Origin: CAWICD01 sp052267165
GTDB taxonomy: Bacteria > Vulcanimicrobiota > Vulcanimicrobiia > Vulcanimicrobiales > Vulcanimicrobiaceae
Length of the DNA stretch: 64,000 nt
NCBI GenBank assembly: GCA_052267165.1
Contig: JBKQHO010000039.1
Coordinates: 62,001 to 126,000, forward strand
Reading direction: 5' to 3'
The notes under the pieces are model-generated. The model was not told the DNA's origin. It did not search any database and saw nothing but the letters and a program-made list of their open reading frames with translations. Below are positions 24,972-33,975 of this stretch, in pieces. The number at the start of each line of letters is the position of its first letter. Positions within the stretch are counted from its first letter, which is position 1. A program made the translations under genes and the position numbers.

Positions 24972-26615
24972 ATGAGCAACACCCATGGAGAGCCCTTCTT
25001 CGGATTTCGAGGAGAGGACATCGTTGCGACGGCCGGCGCACTCGTCAAAGAAGCCGCCGAACACCCGACGCTCCTGCTCGAAGAAAATGCTGAACTCATC
25101 CGCGACGTCACGCGAGTGCTGTCCGGCCAGTCGGATATCAAGCCCGCGCTCCAAGACAAGCGTTTCGGCGACGTTGCCTGGGCGGACAATCCGTTTTACC
25201 GAGTCTTTCTCGGCGGATATTTGAGCTGGAGCAAGACGCTCACGGAATACATCGACAAGACGAGCTTCGACGAACGCACCAAAGGACGGGCGCGCTTCGC
25301 AGCCGAGCTCATCACCTCGGCCCTCGCTCCCAGCAATTCGCTCGCCAATCCGGCGGCGCTCAAGCGCATTCTCGACACGGGCGGCGGCAGCGTCGTGCAC
25401 GGGCTGCGCAACATGATGTCGGACCTCTTCACCAACGGCGGGATGCCGACGCAGGTCGACAAGAGCGCTTTCGAAGTCGGCAGGAACATCGCGACGACGG
25501 AGGGCAGCGTCGTCTTCCGCAACGACGTGCTCGAGCTGATTCAGTACAAGCCGCTAACCGAGACCGTCTATTCCGTTCCGTTCCTCTTTGTGCCGCCCCA
25601 GATCAACCGGTTCTACATCTTCGATCTATCGCCGCAGAATAGCGTCTTCCGCTTCCTGCTAGAAGGCGGCTTGCAAATCTTCACGATCAGCTGGCGCAAT
25701 CCGACGCCCGCGCAGCGCGATTGGGGCATCGACACGTACGTGTCGTCAATTCTCGAGTGTGTCGCCGCGGTTCAGGAGATCTGCAACGCCGAAAAGATCA
25801 ACATCGCCGGCGCGTGCGCGGGCGGCCTGACGCTCTCGGCCCTGCTGGGATGGTACGCGGCCGGATCCGATGCGTGCCCGTTGAACTCGGCGACGCACCT
25901 CGTATCCGTCCTTGGCCTGGGAATGCACTCGCCGATCAGCCTGCTCATAACCGAGGACGTCATCAAGGCGGCCAAAGCCGCAAGCGCGTTGCGAGGCGTG
26001 CTCGACGGCGCCGACATGGGCCGCATCTTCGCTTGGCTGCGGCCCGACGATCTCGTCTGGAATTACTGGGTCAACAACTATCTGATGGGTAAGGACCCGC
26101 CCGCTTTCGACCTGCTTTACTGGAACGCCGACACGACGCGGCTGACCGCGACCTTCCACGCCGAGCTGCTGGACTCGTATTGGGAGAAACGGTTCCTCAC
26201 AGCGGGAGCGATGACGGTGCTGGGGAGGCCGATCGATCTCGCCAAGATCTCGCTCGACGAGTATTTCATCGCGGGCATCACCGATCACATCGCCGAGTGG
26301 AAATCGGTTTACGAGAACATGATGTCCTACGGCGGCGACCGGACGATGGTGCTCAGCGCCGCTGGACACATCCAGAGCATGGTCAACCCGCCCGCGCTGG
26401 CAGCGAAACGGCAGTATCTGCTCAACCCCGACCACCCGCAGGATCCCGCAGCGTGGCTCGCAGGGGCAACGTCCTACAAGGGGTCGTGGTGGAATCACTG
26501 GCTGGAGTGGCTGCAACAGCGTTCCGGCCGGAAGGTCGACGCGTCGCAAGAGCTCGGAAGCCTGCAGCATCCTCCGCTCTGCGCAGCGCCGGGCGAATAC
26601 GTGCACGAAAGATAA
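24972..26615 (+). CDS. phaC: Class I-like polyhydroxyalkanoate synthase, copy 2
   Basis: 547 residues from the ATG at 24972; the frame is open back to 24531, but that part is antisense to PAP2. It is collinear with copy 1 from GEPFFGFRGED onward. Triad: Cys282 in G-A-C-A-G, Asp in GITDHIAEW, His in SAAGHIQSM. It lacks the about 20-residue N-terminal extension of copy 1. Both copies look active. Different N-termini and C-terminal tails suggest division of labour between growth states or substrates, which is inference. A hairpin sits immediately after the stop. Confidence 0.95.
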   Translation: MSNTHGEPFFGFRGEDIVATAGALVKEAAEHPTLLLEENAELIRDVTRVLSGQSDIKPALQDKRFGDVAWADNPFYRVFLGGYLSWSKTLTEYIDKTSFDERTKGRARFAAELITSALAPSNSLANPAALKRILDTGGGSVVHGLRNMMSDLFTNGGMPTQVDKSAFEVGRNIATTEGSVVFRNDVLELIQYKPLTETVYSVPFLFVPPQINRFYIFDLSPQNSVFRFLLEGGLQIFTISWRNPTPAQRDWGIDTYVSSILECVAAVQEICNAEKINIAGACAGGLTLSALLGWYAAGSDACPLNSATHLVSVLGLGMHSPISLLITEDVIKAAKAASALRGVLDGADMGRIFAWLRPDDLVWNYWVNNYLMGKDPPAFDLLYWNADTTRLTATFHAELLDSYWEKRFLTAGAMTVLGRPIDLAKISLDEYFIAGITDHIAEWKSVYENMMSYGGDRTMVLSAAGHIQSMVNPPALAAKRQYLLNPDHPQDPAAWLAGATSYKGSWWNHWLEWLQQRSGRKVDASQELGSLQHPPLCAAPGEYVHER

Positions 26616-26634
26616 GGAAGCGCTCAGCGCTTCC
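26616..26634 (+). terminator. Hairpin after phaC copy 2
   Basis: A perfect 8-bp stem (GGAAGCGC / GCGCTTCC) with a TCA loop begins at the first base after the stop. No T run follows. Confidence 0.55.
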
Positions 26635-26773
26635 AGGAATGGTCTCGGGCGACTTTGAGAACGATTCCCTGTCCATTTAGCCGGTGTTTCAGAAGTAAAA
26701 CGTCGTAAGACCGGGACGTTCGTGGCCCGCGACCCGGGTCTGCAACGGCTTTTATGATTGACGAGAACGCACC

Positions 26774-26875
26774 GCTGTGATAGGGTGAGCCGCTCAACCC
26801 CTTCTACTTCGCCAGTGCACCTGCCGCTCGTATCGTCGGAAGCTTCGTAGCTGAACCGATGTCGCGGCCCACAGC
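26774..26875 (+). ncRNA. Structured mRNA leader, candidate c-di-AMP (ydaO-like) riboswitch
   Basis: In the 272-base gap before the 3D-domain gene, GCTGTG (26774-26779) can pair with CACAGC (26870-26875), enclosing an inner hairpin GGGTGAG-CCG-CTCAACCC and a conserved-looking GTAGCTGAACC stretch before the closing stem. The gene start follows 12 bases later. ydaO-type c-di-AMP riboswitches commonly control cell-wall hydrolases with 3D or Rpf domains, which prompts the suggestion. The match to the ydaO core is partial, so another structured leader is equally possible. Confidence 0.3.
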
Positions 26876-26887
26876 CCGAGAGGAGCC

Positions 26888-27418
26888 TTGTTGAACGTCA
26901 GCAGCCGTAGAGGCGCGACCGTCGCCGCAGCATGTACCCTGGCCCTGAGCATCTTCGGCATCTGCGCCGACGCGGGTCAGGCAGCCCCACAAGCCGCCCG
27001 CTCCGCCATGCAGAAACCGTTCGCACTCCATGCCCAGCCGCACCGCGCGAAGCACGCTGCCAAGCGAAACACGGCGTCCAGCTCGCGGGGGCTGCATATG
27101 ATCGCGACCGCCTATATCGCCGGCTGCGACGGTTGCAGCGGCATCACGCGAACCGGCACGCGTGCCGGTCACGGCGTCGTCGCAGTCGATCCACACTTCA
27201 TCCCGCTCGGAACGAAGCTGTACGTGCCGGGTTACGGGCGCGCACTCGCGGGCGATACCGGCGGCGGAATTCAAGGCCGCCGCATCGATCTCGGCTTCGA
27301 CTCCTTGCGGGAAGCGCAGCTTTTCGGACGCCGGGAAATCGTCGTCTACGTTTTGCGCGGCCAAAGGGAACCCCGCCGCGAGCTGACGGCGGAGCGAGGG
27401 ACACTTCGGCGCAAATGA
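26888..27418 (+). CDS. Secreted 3D-domain protein (cell-wall lytic type)
   Basis: 176 residues, TTG start with AGAGGAG upstream; the next codon is also TTG. Signal peptide about 1-32 (AACTLALSIFGICADAGQA), then a basic linker. The C-terminal half is the 3D domain: ATAYIAGCDGCSG, GVVAVDPHFIPLGTKLYVPG, ALAGDTGGGIQGRRIDLGF. Its three Asp (VDP, GDTGG, IDL) correspond to the catalytic set of MltA/YabE-type 3D domains, which cleave or bind peptidoglycan. The two extra Cys in GCDGCSG could be disulphide-bonded. Preceded by a structured leader. Confidence 0.88.
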   Translation: MLNVSSRRGATVAAACTLALSIFGICADAGQAAPQAARSAMQKPFALHAQPHRAKHAAKRNTASSSRGLHMIATAYIAGCDGCSGITRTGTRAGHGVVAVDPHFIPLGTKLYVPGYGRALAGDTGGGIQGRRIDLGFDSLREAQLFGRREIVVYVLRGQREPRRELTAERGTLRRK

Positions 27419-27427
27419 CAAACTCAC

Positions 27428-28825
27428 ATGAGCATGAGCGTCGCAGCAGCCAGGGTATTCGAAGAGCTTCACGTCCCTGATCTCCGGTTCGGCTACGCGC
27501 CGGTTCCGCCGCCTGCGCCGGGATTCGATCCGCGCCTCGACGCAATCGAGATCTATCCGGCACAAGTCCCGTTTCCCGCGACCGAGCCGATCCCGGGGAC
27601 GCAGATTACAGGCTCCTACGCCGAAGGCGAACGCTACGTCGTCCGCGTGCCCGACGCATGGAACGGAAAGCTGGTCGTCGCCGGTACGCCGGGGCTGCGC
27701 AGCGAGTTCTCCAACGACGCGATCTGGGGCGATTATCTGCTCTCGCACGGCTACGCGTTCGCGTGCAGCAATAAAGGGATACCGTACGGCGTCGTGGTCG
27801 AGCCGATCGCGCAGAGCGCGGTCCGCGACCGGCTCTATCCAGTGCCCTTCGACCTGCTCGCGCTCGAGACCAACAAGCTCGGCGCGCGCTTCGGCGTCTT
27901 GTCGCCATGGCTCGTTCCGACCACGCGCTGGAACGAGGATTTTGCCGCTTTGACCGTGATGGCGCAAGCCTATCTCGGCGAACGCTTCGGACGGCGCCCG
28001 ACCCGAACGTATGCCGTCGGCGCGTCGAACGGCGGCGCGCAGGTGCGCTCGCTGCTGGAATCGCGTCCCGAGCTCGTCGACGGCGGGGTCGATTGGGAAG
28101 GTGTTTACTGGTCGCCGCAGCGCTACGTCCTCGATCAGCTGCCGCTGTTCTTGCAGGCGATGCCGGCGTACGTCGCCGGCGGTTTCACGGACGGCGCGGC
28201 CGCAGCGAAGATCGTCGCAGCCGGCTTTCCGCCCGATCGCCGGCAAGCCGACCCACTCCATCCGTCGTTGTGGTTCGAATACTACTCGGGACAGCCGTCG
28301 TTCTACGTCGACACGACCGTATTCGCCTACGGCCTGCTGACCGATCCCGAAGCATCCTCGTCGATCTCGCCCGAGGGCTGCACGCCCAACCCGCTCGATC
28401 CGGTCTATCTGCCCGGCACCGCGGCTGGGAGCGGCCTGGCGCAGCCGGCGGCACGCGCCGCCTACAGGCCCTCAACCTCGGCGCGTCAGGGAATCGAAGC
28501 GTTCGCTCATTCGGGGGCGATCGGGAAACCGCTGGTCTCGATCGCGGGCACCGACGACATCCTCATCACGCCCGCGCTCAACGCGACGCCGTATCTCGAA
28601 GCCGTGATTGCCCAAGGGCGCGGCGCGCACTTCCGGCAGTACCTCGTCAACGGCGGAACGCACGTCGATACGTTCGCCGCCTTCGGCTACGGCTTGCAGC
28701 CGCAGCTACCGTTCGCGTGGGCCGCATTCGAGCAGCTGGTCGCGATCGTCGAGCGCGATTTCAACCCGGCCGGCGCCGGAACGCAGCGTGCGGTCGACTC
28801 GCCGTCAGAGATTCCGTCGAGCTAG
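27428..28825 (+). CDS. Alpha/beta-hydrolase, tannase/feruloyl-esterase-like
   Basis: 465 residues. The nucleophile elbow is V-G-A-S-N-G-G (Ser about 198). SIAGTDDILITP supplies the acid and VNGGTHVDTF the His. A lid-like insertion lies between about 220 and 350. WNGKLVVAGTPG and YLLSHGYAFACSNKG are typical of secreted tannase/feruloyl esterases and some PHA-oligomer hydrolases, but no signal peptide is visible. With PHA synthases upstream, an intracellular 3-hydroxyacyl-oligomer hydrolase is an attractive alternative. It starts 10 bases after the 3D gene, probably in the same transcript. Confidence 0.65.
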   Translation: MSMSVAAARVFEELHVPDLRFGYAPVPPPAPGFDPRLDAIEIYPAQVPFPATEPIPGTQITGSYAEGERYVVRVPDAWNGKLVVAGTPGLRSEFSNDAIWGDYLLSHGYAFACSNKGIPYGVVVEPIAQSAVRDRLYPVPFDLLALETNKLGARFGVLSPWLVPTTRWNEDFAALTVMAQAYLGERFGRRPTRTYAVGASNGGAQVRSLLESRPELVDGGVDWEGVYWSPQRYVLDQLPLFLQAMPAYVAGGFTDGAAAAKIVAAGFPPDRRQADPLHPSLWFEYYSGQPSFYVDTTVFAYGLLTDPEASSSISPEGCTPNPLDPVYLPGTAAGSGLAQPAARAAYRPSTSARQGIEAFAHSGAIGKPLVSIAGTDDILITPALNATPYLEAVIAQGRGAHFRQYLVNGGTHVDTFAAFGYGLQPQLPFAWAAFEQLVAIVERDFNPAGAGTQRAVDSPSEIPSS

Positions 28826-28867
28826 CGCGTCCCTTGGCGGGCGTCCGGGCCGCAGTCTGACCGGCGC

Positions 28868-29776
28868 TCACGGCGTGACCTCGAAGCCCGCCATCCTGGC
28901 GAGCGTGTGAAACATGACGGCGAAGTCCTTCGCACCGTAACCCATCGAGCGCGCGGACGTCAACACTTCGTTGGCGACCGCGGTCGCCAGCAGCGGAACT
29001 TCGACCTCGCGTCCGAGCTCGAGCGCCAGCTTCATATCCTTCTGCTGCATCTTGACGTCGAACCAGGCTTTCTCGGGCATCTTCAAGATGAATGGCCCAC
29101 GGTATCCGAGCATCGGCGAACAGACGGCGCTCGAGAGCACCATCTCGCAGGCCAGCTCGCGCGAGATCCCGCTCTTTTCGGCCAGCAGAACGCCTTCACT
29201 CATCGCCAACACTTGAACCGCGAGCTGCAGGTTCAATGCCAGCTTCATCACCTTGGCGTGTCCGATCTCGCCGATCAAGCGCACCTTCGGACCGATGTCG
29301 AGCAGGACCGGCTCGGCCTGCGCGAACGCCGCCGAATCTCCGCCGACCATGATCAACAGCTTCCCCTGATCGACCGTGAGCTGGCTTCCCGAGACCGACG
29401 CGTCGAGCAGAGCGCCGCCAGTTTTCGCGAACTTTCCGGCGAGCGCGCGGATCGCGTCGGGCGAGATCGTGCTCAGGTCGACGAACACCTTGCCGGGGTT
29501 CATCGCGGCCAGCACGCCGTTGGGACCCTCCGTAACCTCCGCGAGCGCCCTGTCGTCGGTGACGATGCAGCAGACGACGTCGCACGTCTCGGAGACCTCG
29601 CGCGGTGTCGAGGCATAAACCATGCCGGCCGAGATCAGCGGCTCGGCCTTCGCTTTCGTGCGGTTGTAACCAACGGTCTCGCGCCCGGCAAGCAGCAGGC
29701 GCCGCACCATGGCCGCGCCCATCTCGCCGAGTCCGATCACGCCGGTCTTCGCCACGCCGCGACTCGCCGGCGTCAC
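28868..29776 (-). CDS. 3-hydroxyisobutyrate dehydrogenase-like oxidoreductase A
   Basis: 302 residues from a GTG at 29776 overlapping the stop of the upstream paralogue by 4 bases. NAD(P)-binding GVIGLGEMGAAMVRRLL, substrate-binding LDASVSGSQLTVDQGKL and the catalytic Lys in HAKVMKLALNLQL are as in the beta-hydroxyacid dehydrogenase family. Substrates range over 3-hydroxyisobutyrate, glycolate-semialdehyde and succinic-semialdehyde type compounds; none can be assigned. The usual D-x-P-V-S-G motif reads D-A-S-V-S-G here. Confidence 0.88.
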   Translation of the reverse strand: MTPASRGVAKTGVIGLGEMGAAMVRRLLLAGRETVGYNRTKAKAEPLISAGMVYASTPREVSETCDVVCCIVTDDRALAEVTEGPNGVLAAMNPGKVFVDLSTISPDAIRALAGKFAKTGGALLDASVSGSQLTVDQGKLLIMVGGDSAAFAQAEPVLLDIGPKVRLIGEIGHAKVMKLALNLQLAVQVLAMSEGVLLAEKSGISRELACEMVLSSAVCSPMLGYRGPFILKMPEKAWFDVKMQQKDMKLALELGREVEVPLLATAVANEVLTSARSMGYGAKDFAVMFHTLARMAGFEVTP

Positions 29777-30669
29777 GCGTGCGACGTACGCCGCTGTTGC
29801 AAGGCGAGGTAGATCGCGCTCAGATCGAACGACCCGAACTCCTCGCTTGCGTGCGCCCAAACCGTCGCGATGTCGCTGAGAATCGGCAGCGCCGCGCTCT
29901 CGCCAGAGGCCGCCGACAACGCCAGAAGCACGTCCTTCTGGGCCCAGCGCAGCGGGAATTCCGGCTGTTTCTCGCCGTTGTCGACGATCTTGCGCAGTTT
30001 TTGCAGCGCCCACGGCGGGAAGAGCGGACCCCCTTCAACGAGCTCAGCGAACCGCGCCGGATCGACCGACAGCGATCGGCTCAGCGTCGCGATCTCAGCC
30101 ACGCCTTCCATGAGGATGCCGATCCACGCGTTGAAGAGCAGCTTCATGCGCGTGCCCTGACCGGCTTCCCCCAGCCAGTGAACCTTGCTCGCGATCGACT
30201 CGAAGAAACGCTGAACCTCCAGACCCGCCCGCTCGCGGTCGCCCGATGCGAGGACGACGAGTTTACCTTGCTCCGCCGGGCCGCGGCTGCCCGAAACCGG
30301 CGCGTCGACGAACACGATTTCAGGGCGGGTGCCCGCCAGTCGGATCGCTCGTTCGATGCCTTCGACGCCGATCGTCGCCATCTGCAGCCAGCTCGCGCCC
30401 GGCTTCATCGCGGCGAAGGCGCCGTGGTCGTCCATCACGCTCATCACGGCGTCCGCGTCGGCGACCATCGTGACGACCGCTTCGGCATCGCGCACCGCTT
30501 CGGCGACGCTCGTCACAGCACGCAGACGCTCGCCTTCGAGCGCTTCGCTGCGGGCTGCGTTTCGGTCCCAAACGACGGTCTCCAAACCAGCCCGAGCCGC
30601 ATCGCGCGCGAGCGCCGAACCCATGATTCCAAGTCCAAGCACAGCGATCATCGGGGCGTCGTTCGGCAT
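29773..30669 (-). CDS. 3-hydroxyisobutyrate dehydrogenase-like oxidoreductase B
   Basis: 298 residues; the ATG at 30651 (six codons in) is an alternative start. IAVLGLGIMGSALARDA binds NAD(P); VDAPVSGSRGPAEQGKL is the substrate motif; the Lys in GTRMKLLFNAW is catalytic. It forms a coupled pair with gene A. The two are clearly diverged, so they probably act on different hydroxyacids or as a hetero-oligomer. A link to PHA monomer turnover is possible but unproven. Confidence 0.9.
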   Translation of the reverse strand: MPNDAPMIAVLGLGIMGSALARDAARAGLETVVWDRNAARSEALEGERLRAVTSVAEAVRDAEAVVTMVADADAVMSVMDDHGAFAAMKPGASWLQMATIGVEGIERAIRLAGTRPEIVFVDAPVSGSRGPAEQGKLVVLASGDRERAGLEVQRFFESIASKVHWLGEAGQGTRMKLLFNAWIGILMEGVAEIATLSRSLSVDPARFAELVEGGPLFPPWALQKLRKIVDNGEKQPEFPLRWAQKDVLLALSAASGESAALPILSDIATVWAHASEEFGSFDLSAIYLALQQRRTSHA

Positions 30670-30915
30670 ACATTGCTAGGCACTTGGCTATCGATGAACC
30701 GCACGCTTGATAGGGGCCTTACGCATCTCGTTCTGAGCGGAGAGCGCCCGGCGGCCTTCCGAGCGCTCAGCTATCGACCCGGTGATCGAGCAACCAGGTA
30801 ACGGCCGGCAGCTGCGTTCGCGCCTTCAACTCCGCCATAGGTCAGCGCCGCGAAGGTGGCGTAGCCTCCACCACTCACGCGCCCCGAGATACGAGGCACG
30901 ACACGAGGTATCTCC

Positions 30916-31506
30916 ATGAGGGATTCGCACTTCGTTTGTTCGCGTAGCGCCGCTCTCCTCGCAGGCATTCTCGCGCTTGCGAGTCTCACCGGCGCAGGCG
31001 GCGCGCAGCCGATGCCCAACGGCTACAACACTTTTTTAGGGACGTGGTGCGCGCAGGGCGTTCCGACGGCTCGCACCTCGATCGTCTCCGGCGGAGCAGG
31101 CCTGACGCTTACGAACGAGCTGGGAGCGACTTCTCCCGGCGCGCTGACCGGAATCAACTCGAGATCGATCGTGGCCTTTCAATGGAACCTCGTGCGCGGA
31201 ACGCTTTCGTTCGACGGAAGCCAAATCAACTGGTCGAACAATACCTTTTGGAGTCGCTGCACGAGCGGTCACGTAGGGAAGCTGGACGGCACATGGTACG
31301 CGCAAGGCGATCCGTCGCGCGCATGCGCCATCACGCAACGCTATGGGGTTCTGTCTTTCACCAATGAGACCGGTACGACGGTGACCGGCGCTTTCGACGG
31401 GCCGATGCACCTCAGCGCAACATGGTCGGGCCAACTGATCGGGGGAACGATTTCCGGAGACGGCTCACGAATCGCCTGGGACAACGGCACCTTTTGGACG
31501 CGCTGA
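30916..31506 (+). CDS. Secreted protein with two tandem repeats
   Basis: 196 residues with a signal peptide ending near AQP (about residue 32). The mature part consists of two repeats of about 75 residues: each begins G-T-W-x-A-Q-G, has T-N-E-x-G-x-T in the middle and ends with D-G-S-x-I-x-W followed by N-x-T-F-W-x-R. One Cys pair per repeat may form disulphides. The pattern is all beta, perhaps lipocalin-like or lectin-like halves. No known family comes to mind. GAGGTATCT precedes the ATG. A 246-base gap upstream holds no gene I can support. Confidence 0.75.
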   Translation: MRDSHFVCSRSAALLAGILALASLTGAGGAQPMPNGYNTFLGTWCAQGVPTARTSIVSGGAGLTLTNELGATSPGALTGINSRSIVAFQWNLVRGTLSFDGSQINWSNNTFWSRCTSGHVGKLDGTWYAQGDPSRACAITQRYGVLSFTNETGTTVTGAFDGPMHLSATWSGQLIGGTISGDGSRIAWDNGTFWTR

Positions 31507-31515
31507 GAGGGGCGG

Positions 31516-31974
31516 ATGAACGATCCGTTCGACTTGCGGCGCTTCGAAGCGGCGCAGGCGCCGGTCTACCAGGGCGTCCTCGAGGAACTGCGGCGCGGGC
31601 GTAAGCGCGAGCACTGGATGTGGTTCGTGTTTCCGCAGATCGCGGGTCTGGGTCGGAGCCCGACGGCGCAAGCCTTTGCAATCCGCTCGCTCGACGAAGC
31701 CAAGGCGTACCTTGCCCACCCCGTCTTGGGAGCGCGGCTGCGGGAATGCACGCGACTTGTTCTCGCCCTGGACGGCGCGAATGCGCAGGACATCTTCGGC
31801 TCGGTTGACAGCTTGAAGTTTCGCTCGTCCATGACGCTGTTCGCGCAGGCTTCCGAGAGCGAACCGACCTTCGCAGATGCGCTTGCAAAGTATTTTGAGG
31901 GTAAAACCGATACGTCGACCCTCGAAATCTTGCGCGGCACCGTCGAGGCGCCTGCAACAAGGAACGACCGATGA
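31516..31974 (+). CDS. DUF1810 family protein
   Basis: 152 residues. RFEAAQAPVYQGVLEELRRG, HWMWFVFPQIAGLGRSP, YLAHPVLGARLRECTRL and FGSVDSLKFRSSMTLF are the conserved blocks of DUF1810, a small cytoplasmic family of unknown role. GAGAGGGG lies just upstream. It shares a transcript with the YCII gene (ATGA overlap). Confidence 0.92.
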   Translation: MNDPFDLRRFEAAQAPVYQGVLEELRRGRKREHWMWFVFPQIAGLGRSPTAQAFAIRSLDEAKAYLAHPVLGARLRECTRLVLALDGANAQDIFGSVDSLKFRSSMTLFAQASESEPTFADALAKYFEGKTDTSTLEILRGTVEAPATRNDR

Positions 31975-32324
31975 GATGTCTGTGTCTAGCCTACGGCGCC
32001 CAGGACGGCTGGAGTGCTTTGATTGAGAGCGAGCAGGACGTGCTCCTCGCGCAGGACGACGTCCTCCGCAAGCGGGGTGCTCGCGTTGCGGCGGTTGAGC
32101 CGCAAGTGATCACCGTCCAGGCTCCGGACGGAGCCGCCGAGAGCACTGACGTTCCGTTCGCCGCCTCGCAGGTGCCGCTCGCCGGATTCTCGGTAATCGA
32201 GGATAACGACATCGACGAGGCGATTCGGCTGGTCGCGAACGCGCCGTGCCCGCGCGTCGGAGGAGCCATCGAGGTCAGGCCGATCATGAGGCTGAACGAC
32301 GACGCCCTCGCGCCCAAGGACTGA
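31971..32324 (+). CDS. YCII-related (DGPF) domain protein
   Basis: 117 residues. The C-terminal LAGFSVIEDNDIDEAIRLVA and CPRVGGAIEVRPIM are typical of YCII/DGPF proteins, ferredoxin-fold dimers often placed beside ECF sigma factors. No sigma factor is near here. Start overlaps DUF1810 by 4 bases. Confidence 0.88.
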   Translation: MRCLCLAYGAQDGWSALIESEQDVLLAQDDVLRKRGARVAAVEPQVITVQAPDGAAESTDVPFAASQVPLAGFSVIEDNDIDEAIRLVANAPCPRVGGAIEVRPIMRLNDDALAPKD

Positions 32325-32368
32325 CATAGCCTGAAACCACGCTCATCGCGGCCGGTTCTTGCTCGAGT

Positions 32369-33355
32369 ATGAAGCAGCGTGAATTAGGCAAAGGCGGACC
32401 CTCGGTTTCCGAGATCGGTCTGGGCTGCATGGGGATGTCCGAATTCTACGGCGAGACCGACGACGCCGAATCGATTCGGACGATGCACCGCGCGCTCGAG
32501 TTGGGCGTCACGTTCTTCGACACGGCCGACATGTACGGCAGCGGCAGCAACGAGCGACTGCTCGGACGCGCGCTCGCCGGCCGTCGCGACTCGGCGTTCT
32601 TGGCGACGAAGTTCGGCATCGTGCGCGACCCGGCCAACCCGACGGGTCGCGGCATCAGCGGCCGGCCGGACTACGTGCGTTCGGCCTGCGACGCGTCGCT
32701 TCAACGCTTGGGCGTCGATCACGTCGACCTCTACTATCAGCACCGCGTCGACGTCGACACGCCGATCGAAGAGACGGTCGGCGCGATGGGCGAGCTCGTA
32801 AAGGCCGGCAAGGTGCGGCATCTCGGTCTCTCCGAAGCGTCGGCGGAAAGCATTCGCCGGGCAGCACGAGTCCACCAAATCACCGCGCTGCAGACCGAAT
32901 ACTCGCTCTTCAGCCGCGACATCGAAGATAGCGGCGTGCTTCAGACCGTGCGTGCGCTCGGCATTGGGGTCGTGCCGTACAGCCCGCTCGGCCGCGGCTT
33001 CCTCAGCGGGCAGATCCGCTCGTTCGACGAATTGGCTCCCGACGACTTCCGGCGCAACAACCCGCGCTTCCAAGGTGACAACTTCGCCAAGAATCTCGCC
33101 GTCGTCGACGAGGTGCGCGCGCTCGCGGCGGAGCTGGGCGTAACGCCGTCGCAACTCGCACTCGCCTGGGTGCTCGCGCAAGGCAACGACCTGGTCCCGA
33201 TTCCCGGCACGAAGCGCGTGAGGTATCTAGAAGAGAACTTGCGCGCGGCGGAGATCGAGCTCACGCGCGAACAGCTGGCGCGCCTCGAAGCGGTCGCGCC
33301 GAAGGGCGCCGCGTCGGGCGACCGTTACGCGGATATGTCGTTCGTCAATCGTTGA
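32369..33355 (+). CDS. Aldo/keto reductase
   Basis: 328 residues, a complete (alpha/beta)8 barrel. Start MKQRELGKGGPSVSEIGLG. Catalytic Asp and Tyr lie in FFDTADMYGSGSNE, Lys in FLATKFG, His in LYYQHRVD. NADPH-site residues fall in the closing SGQIRSF to GTKRVRYLEEN region. The family reduces aldehydes and ketones; this subgroup (often called general stress or IolS-like) has broad substrates. It stands 44 bases behind the YCII gene on the same strand. Confidence 0.93.
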   Translation: MKQRELGKGGPSVSEIGLGCMGMSEFYGETDDAESIRTMHRALELGVTFFDTADMYGSGSNERLLGRALAGRRDSAFLATKFGIVRDPANPTGRGISGRPDYVRSACDASLQRLGVDHVDLYYQHRVDVDTPIEETVGAMGELVKAGKVRHLGLSEASAESIRRAARVHQITALQTEYSLFSRDIEDSGVLQTVRALGIGVVPYSPLGRGFLSGQIRSFDELAPDDFRRNNPRFQGDNFAKNLAVVDEVRALAAELGVTPSQLALAWVLAQGNDLVPIPGTKRVRYLEENLRAAEIELTREQLARLEAVAPKGAASGDRYADMSFVNR

Positions 33356-33376
33356 GACTGTCTGAGCGCCGGCGAG

Positions 33377-33898
33377 TCAGCGGTAGAAGGTGTACAGCGC
33401 GCTGTAGTGCATCGCGGTCGTGGCGTTGAGGTGCGCGGCATCGCAGCCTGCCAACGGCGCTAGGCCGCCCTTCGTATCGGAGCGGCGCACGAAGCGAACG
33501 CCGCTCAGTACGCCCGTCCCGGTCGAACTCGTGACCGTCAGCAGAAGGCTCGGAACGCTTTCGGCGCGATCGACCTTTACCAGCGGGTGCGCGCTGTCGG
33601 CAACGATCGAGCTCCCGTCGGCCGCGGTCCAGGTCGGGCCCGCGCTATGCGTGCCGAAGTCGCTCCCGTCGTCATCGATCAAGACGGCCTTGGGCCCGAT
33701 CAGCGTCCACAGATAGGCGCCGCTCGCCGCTTGGCGGCAAGCGTAGACCTGCGCGCCGCCGCCTTGCACCTCGCGAACGATCGCGACCCCGGGCGGGGCG
33801 GTGATTTCGGGAAGCGGGGCAGCTGCAACCGTTCCGCTCTCCGCCGAACATGCAAGAAAGAGAAGGAGCGCTGCTGTGCAGAGCTTGCGTAATCGCAT
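33377..33898 (-). CDS. DUF3455 secreted protein
   Basis: 173 residues with signal peptide (KLCTAALLLFLACSAESGTVAAA). DUF3455 features in order: QVYACRQAASGAYLWTLIGP, FGTHSAGPTWTAADGSSIV, VPSLLLTVTSSTG, FVRRSDTKGGLAP, and the ending MHYSALYTFYR. It has two conserved Cys. Function unknown; the family is periplasmic or surface-bound in many environmental bacteria. Confidence 0.9.
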   Translation of the reverse strand: MRLRKLCTAALLLFLACSAESGTVAAAPLPEITAPPGVAIVREVQGGGAQVYACRQAASGAYLWTLIGPKAVLIDDDGSDFGTHSAGPTWTAADGSSIVADSAHPLVKVDRAESVPSLLLTVTSSTGTGVLSGVRFVRRSDTKGGLAPLAGCDAAHLNATTAMHYSALYTFYR

Positions 33899-33975
33899 CC
33901 TGGGCCATTGTTCGCCCGCTACGTCGCACCCTGTTAAATTAACGCGTTGCGACGCCGCAGCTTGAATTGCGAAGC

